Shown: positions 61,911-64,000 of the stretch, piece by piece | How positions within the stretch are numbered: position 1 is the stretch's first letter | Layout of the letters: every line of letters starts with the position of its first letter | NCBI GenBank assembly: GCA_034189125.1 | Contig: JAXHVB010000018.1 | Location: 4,182-68,181 of the forward strand | Reading direction: 5' to 3' | Length of the DNA stretch: 64,000 bases | DNA from: UBA5862 sp002408105 | Lineage (GTDB): Bacteria; Pseudomonadota; Gammaproteobacteria; Pseudomonadales; UBA5862 | The notes under the pieces: generated by a model | Seen by the model: the letters and a program-made list of their open reading frames with translations, nothing else | Databases searched by the model: none | What the model was told of the DNA's origin: nothing | Program-made: the position numbers and the translations under genes

Positions 61911-62576
61911 TCAGGTGTGGTAGGAGTCGTCTACAAGTTTTTTCATCTCATCGGCAGACCATGAGTGGCCGTTCTGGTCGATGTAGCTGCCGGTCGCGAG
62001 AATCGAATTGATGATGCTGTGGGCCACGGCTGGCTTGAACATGTAGCTTGAGAAGTTGAGCGAGTTGAAGTACATGGCGACCGCATGAAACTCGAAAGAA
62101 CCACTTTTTTGCCAGAGTACTTGCATCAGCGTCATGCTTGCGATGGGATCCTCGGCCGAGCTGAAAATGGCCCCGAACTTGGTTCCTCGGACCGGCTCGG
62201 TGGGGTTGGGGTCGGAAAAATGCCTTTTGTCGTCCCTTGAGATGCTTCCATTGCCACGGACGTTCGCGGCACCGTGTTCTATTGACGCGCCCATGTGCGT
62301 GCTCGTTGGCCAGCCCGGGACGCCGCCATGGGGCTCGACGTTGGATTTGTAGTAGCCGGGACTCCGGCCCCCGACGCAATACTGAACCGGCCCCGACATG
62401 TTGCCCGACATCTGTCCGGACCAGCATTCCGCGCCGAGCGCGCTGCGTGCAGAGAGGGTCGCGGCCACCACGGTGCCTGCCTGAACAGCCCGGCGGTTGA
62501 ATTGGCGCCTGCTTGCAACGGAACGGTCCAGAGGGGCGTCGCGGTCCGTGCGGGGCTCTTGGGGTGTGGTGTTCAT
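61911..62576 (-). CDS. Tat-signal secreted protein of unknown function, possible HPr-rel-A cassette substrate
   Basis: A 221-residue protein from ATG 62576 (an upstream ATG at 62627 is possible). The N-terminus has a twin-arginine-like signal, ASRRQFNRRAVQAG with Arg23-Arg24, then a hydrophobic stretch and ALGA cleavage site near residue 49. The mature part has Cys51, Cys67 and a CVGGRSPGYYKSN motif resembling the GYWKNH-type motif of other secreted proteins. Later parts are MSGPVQYC, FHAVAMYFNSLNFSSYMF and KKLVDDSYHT. No family assigned. It is 27 nt upstream of the PqqD-like gene and in the same orientation, so it may be substrate or partner of the cassette (inference). Confidence 0.7.
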   Translation of the reverse strand: MNTTPQEPRTDRDAPLDRSVASRRQFNRRAVQAGTVVAATLSARSALGAECWSGQMSGNMSGPVQYCVGGRSPGYYKSNVEPHGGVPGWPTSTHMGASIEHGAANVRGNGSISRDDKRHFSDPNPTEPVRGTKFGAIFSSAEDPIASMTLMQVLWQKSGSFEFHAVAMYFNSLNFSSYMFKPAVAHSIINSILATGSYIDQNGHSWSADEMKKLVDDSYHT

Positions 62577-62896
62577 ATGCTGCGGTCTCGAATCGAAGGG
62601 GTGCGGGCGCTGGGGTTTCGAGTTCATCGCCAAGTATAATAGCAGCAGCTGTACAATAAATCAGCAGCTTGGCGATTTCGTAACTGGATGTTCATGTCCG
62701 CTGTCGTTGGTCACTGGAAGTCTGGTTCAGCAAGTTTTGTTCCGATAAATTTTTAGTTTTTTAAAACAGATGGTTATAGGTTAATCGGCGGGTCAAGTCA
62801 GGCTGGCTCCCCATCAGTGTAAAAATTACCGACAGTCGCTGCGCTATGCTGTACCGATGAGGGTAAGGAAGGCGATGTAGCGCAGTGGACTGGAAT
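62577..62896. promoter_or_regulatory. Divergent AT-rich regulatory region upstream of prsK and the Tat-signal gene
   Basis: About 320 nt without a gene, more AT-rich than the rest of the window. Seen: a minus-strand -10-like TATACT at 62638-62633 (consistent with the start at 62576 and a leader of about 50 nt), plus-strand -10-like TATGCT at 62845-62850, and the 17-nt imperfect dyad TGTAAAAATTACCGACA at 62818-62834 upstream of prsK. AAGGAAGG at 62865-62872 may be the ribosome binding site. Confidence 0.4.
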
Positions 62897-64000
62897 ATGA
62901 CGGTCGCGGCCGTTGGTCATTTTTTGGTGCTCTTGTCCAGTTGCGTCGTGGGCGCAGCGTTGTGGCGCCGGTCGCACCTCTTGCCCCGCAGAGACTGGTT
63001 CCCCGCGCTGGCAGTGATTGGCGCTTGGGCTGCTTTTGCGTTCTGGGACGAGTCCCAAGCGGCGGGTCTGCGGGGCTGGGTTCTCGGACTTGAGCTGCCG
63101 CGGGCTCTGGGGCTTGCGTACCTGTGCATCGCTGCGATTCGGCGGGGCCGCCCCCGACAAGGTGCAGTGCATGCTGGCGGCCTTCGCTGGCGGCAGGTCG
63201 GTGTGGCAGCGGGCATTGCCCTGGCGGGCGGGGTGCTTTGGTACACACCGTTTTCGACCTGGCTCGCTGATCAGGTGCGTTACACCGGTGACCTGCGTGT
63301 GCTGGTGCTGGTGTTGGCGGCAGTGCTCGGTCTGGTGGTGGTTGAGCAGTTCTACCGCAATGCGCGGCACGAACACCGCTGGGCCCTCAAGTTTGTTGCC
63401 ATTCCCATCGGCGCGATCTTCGCCTATGACCTGACGCTCTATACCCAAGCCGTGATTTCCGGAGCGCTATCCGAGCCCCTCTGGCGTGCGCGAGGCTTTT
63501 TCGACGCGGCGGTGCTGCCCATGTTGGTGGTGGCTGCCAGGCGCATGGACGATCGGGCGCCGCATTTTTTGTTTTCGCGCGATTTGGTCTTTCATTCCAC
63601 TGCGCTTGTCGCCGTGGGCACCTATCTGCTTGCCATCGCCTCAATTGGGTATTACTTGAGGCTGCAAGGAGGAACCTGGAGCGGTGTGTTGCAGGTGCTC
63701 TTCGTCGCTGGGGCGGCTGTTGTACTCGCAGTCCTACTGTTTTCAGGGACTGCGCGCGCCGCGATGAAGGTGTACTTCAGCAAGCATTTCTTTGCCCGCA
63801 AATACGACTACCGCGCCGAATGGTTGAAGCTCAGCCGCGCGCTGTCGTCCAATGCCGACGCACACCGATTGGCGGAAGGAGCAGTTCGGTTGCTTGCAGA
63901 TTTGGGGGAGAGCCGGGGGGGGGCGCTGTGGTGGTCCGAGCCCGAGGAGCCGGAGCAGTATCGGGTGCTCTGCACCTGGTGTCTTCCCCAGGCGCCCACT
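62897..64000 (+). CDS. prsK: XrtA/PEP-CTERM-system histidine kinase PrsK, 3' end outside window
   Basis: The first 368 codons of a membrane sensor kinase; open to the window edge, so partial. The N-terminal region (MTVAAVGHFLVLLSSCVVGA onward) has about eight hydrophobic helices, then RAAMKVYFSKHFFARKYDYRAEWLKLSRALSS, the conserved segment before the GAF-type region of PrsK (TIGR02916 type), followed by LAEGAVRLLADLGESRGGAL. The kinase core is beyond the window. A GTG at 62885, nearer to AAGGAAGG, is an alternative start. PrsK with response regulator PrsR controls PEP-CTERM genes through sigma54 in studied species. A G9 run lies at 63915-63923. Confidence 0.9.
   Translation, partial: MTVAAVGHFLVLLSSCVVGAALWRRSHLLPRRDWFPALAVIGAWAAFAFWDESQAAGLRGWVLGLELPRALGLAYLCIAAIRRGRPRQGAVHAGGLRWRQVGVAAGIALAGGVLWYTPFSTWLADQVRYTGDLRVLVLVLAAVLGLVVVEQFYRNARHEHRWALKFVAIPIGAIFAYDLTLYTQAVISGALSEPLWRARGFFDAAVLPMLVVAARRMDDRAPHFLFSRDLVFHSTALVAVGTYLLAIASIGYYLRLQGGTWSGVLQVLFVAGAAVVLAVLLFSGTARAAMKVYFSKHFFARKYDYRAEWLKLSRALSSNADAHRLAEGAVRLLADLGESRGGALWWSEPEEPEQYRVLCTWCLPQAPT

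Noticed and set aside
1..64000. tRNA, rRNA, CRISPR array, IS element, integrase or att site
   Set aside because: No cloverleaf, spaced repeats, transposase motifs or terminal inverted repeats were recognised; the locus looks native rather than a recent island.

Overview
The window (about 64 kb, clearly GC-rich, almost wall-to-wall coding) is a large exopolysaccharide/cell-surface glycan locus of the exosortase A (XrtA, EpsH, PEP-CTERM) type. It carries nearly all the marker families of that system: acyltransferases, Wza-like exporter, GNVR chain-length protein, tyrosine autokinase, beta-barrel protein, ExeA-like ATPase, DUF3473 deacetylase, FemAB protein, the Stp glycosyltransferases, XrtA itself, an amidotransferase, an O-ligase, an EpsB-type priming transferase and the start of histidine kinase PrsK. 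This points to a Gram-negative, probably gamma- or betaproteobacterium; nothing seen fixes the genus. No tRNA, rRNA, IS element, CRISPR array or PEP-CTERM substrate protein was recognised.

Layout. (1) 1-2331, minus: partial RND/MMPL exporter directly behind an exosortase-type acyltransferase, divergent from a second acyltransferase (2503-3246, plus). (2) 3496-30489, plus: about 27 kb of tightly packed genes. These are the core XrtA EPS operon, then rfbACDB for dTDP-L-rhamnose, glycosyltransferases, amidotransferase, O-antigen-ligase-like protein, sulfotransferase, a deacetylase-like membrane protein, two more glycosyltransferases and a TPR protein. Many joins are 4-nt ATGA stop/start overlaps. 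(3) 52730-30486, minus: about 22 kb, 18 genes, probably one or a few long transcripts. It encodes an adenylate-forming CapK-like enzyme, two toroid-type proteins, a formyltransferase-like enzyme, an ABC transporter (Wzm/Wzt with a C-terminal glycan-binding extension), many glycosyltransferases, an FkbM methyltransferase, a second sulfotransferase and a polysaccharide deacetylase. It ends in a three-part glycosyltransferase/membrane/sulfatase-superfamily fusion whose stop codon overlaps that of the convergent TPR gene. (4) 52976-62576, mixed strands: an asparagine-synthase homologue without the glutaminase Cys, a secreted trypsin-like protease, a uronate 4-epimerase and nucleotide-sugar dehydrogenase pair, the EpsB-type priming transferase, then a minus-strand cassette of nucleotidyltransferase, HprK-related kinase A, PqqD-like protein and a Tat-signal secreted protein. 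(5) 62897-end, plus: 5' part of prsK.

How it works together (inference). The priming transferase loads undecaprenyl phosphate, and glycosyltransferases extend the chain with rhamnose, N-acetylated sugars and hexuronic acids. The product is deacetylated, sulfated, possibly methylated and formylated. Two export routes are encoded side by side: the XrtA-type envelope system and a separate Wzm/Wzt ABC transporter, so the locus may make two glycans. The most unusual parts are the kinase/PqqD/nucleotidyltransferase cassette with its nearby asparagine-synthase homologue, which together resemble a peptide-modification (lasso-peptide-like) tool set inside a polysaccharide locus, and the giant glycosyltransferase-sulfatase fusion.
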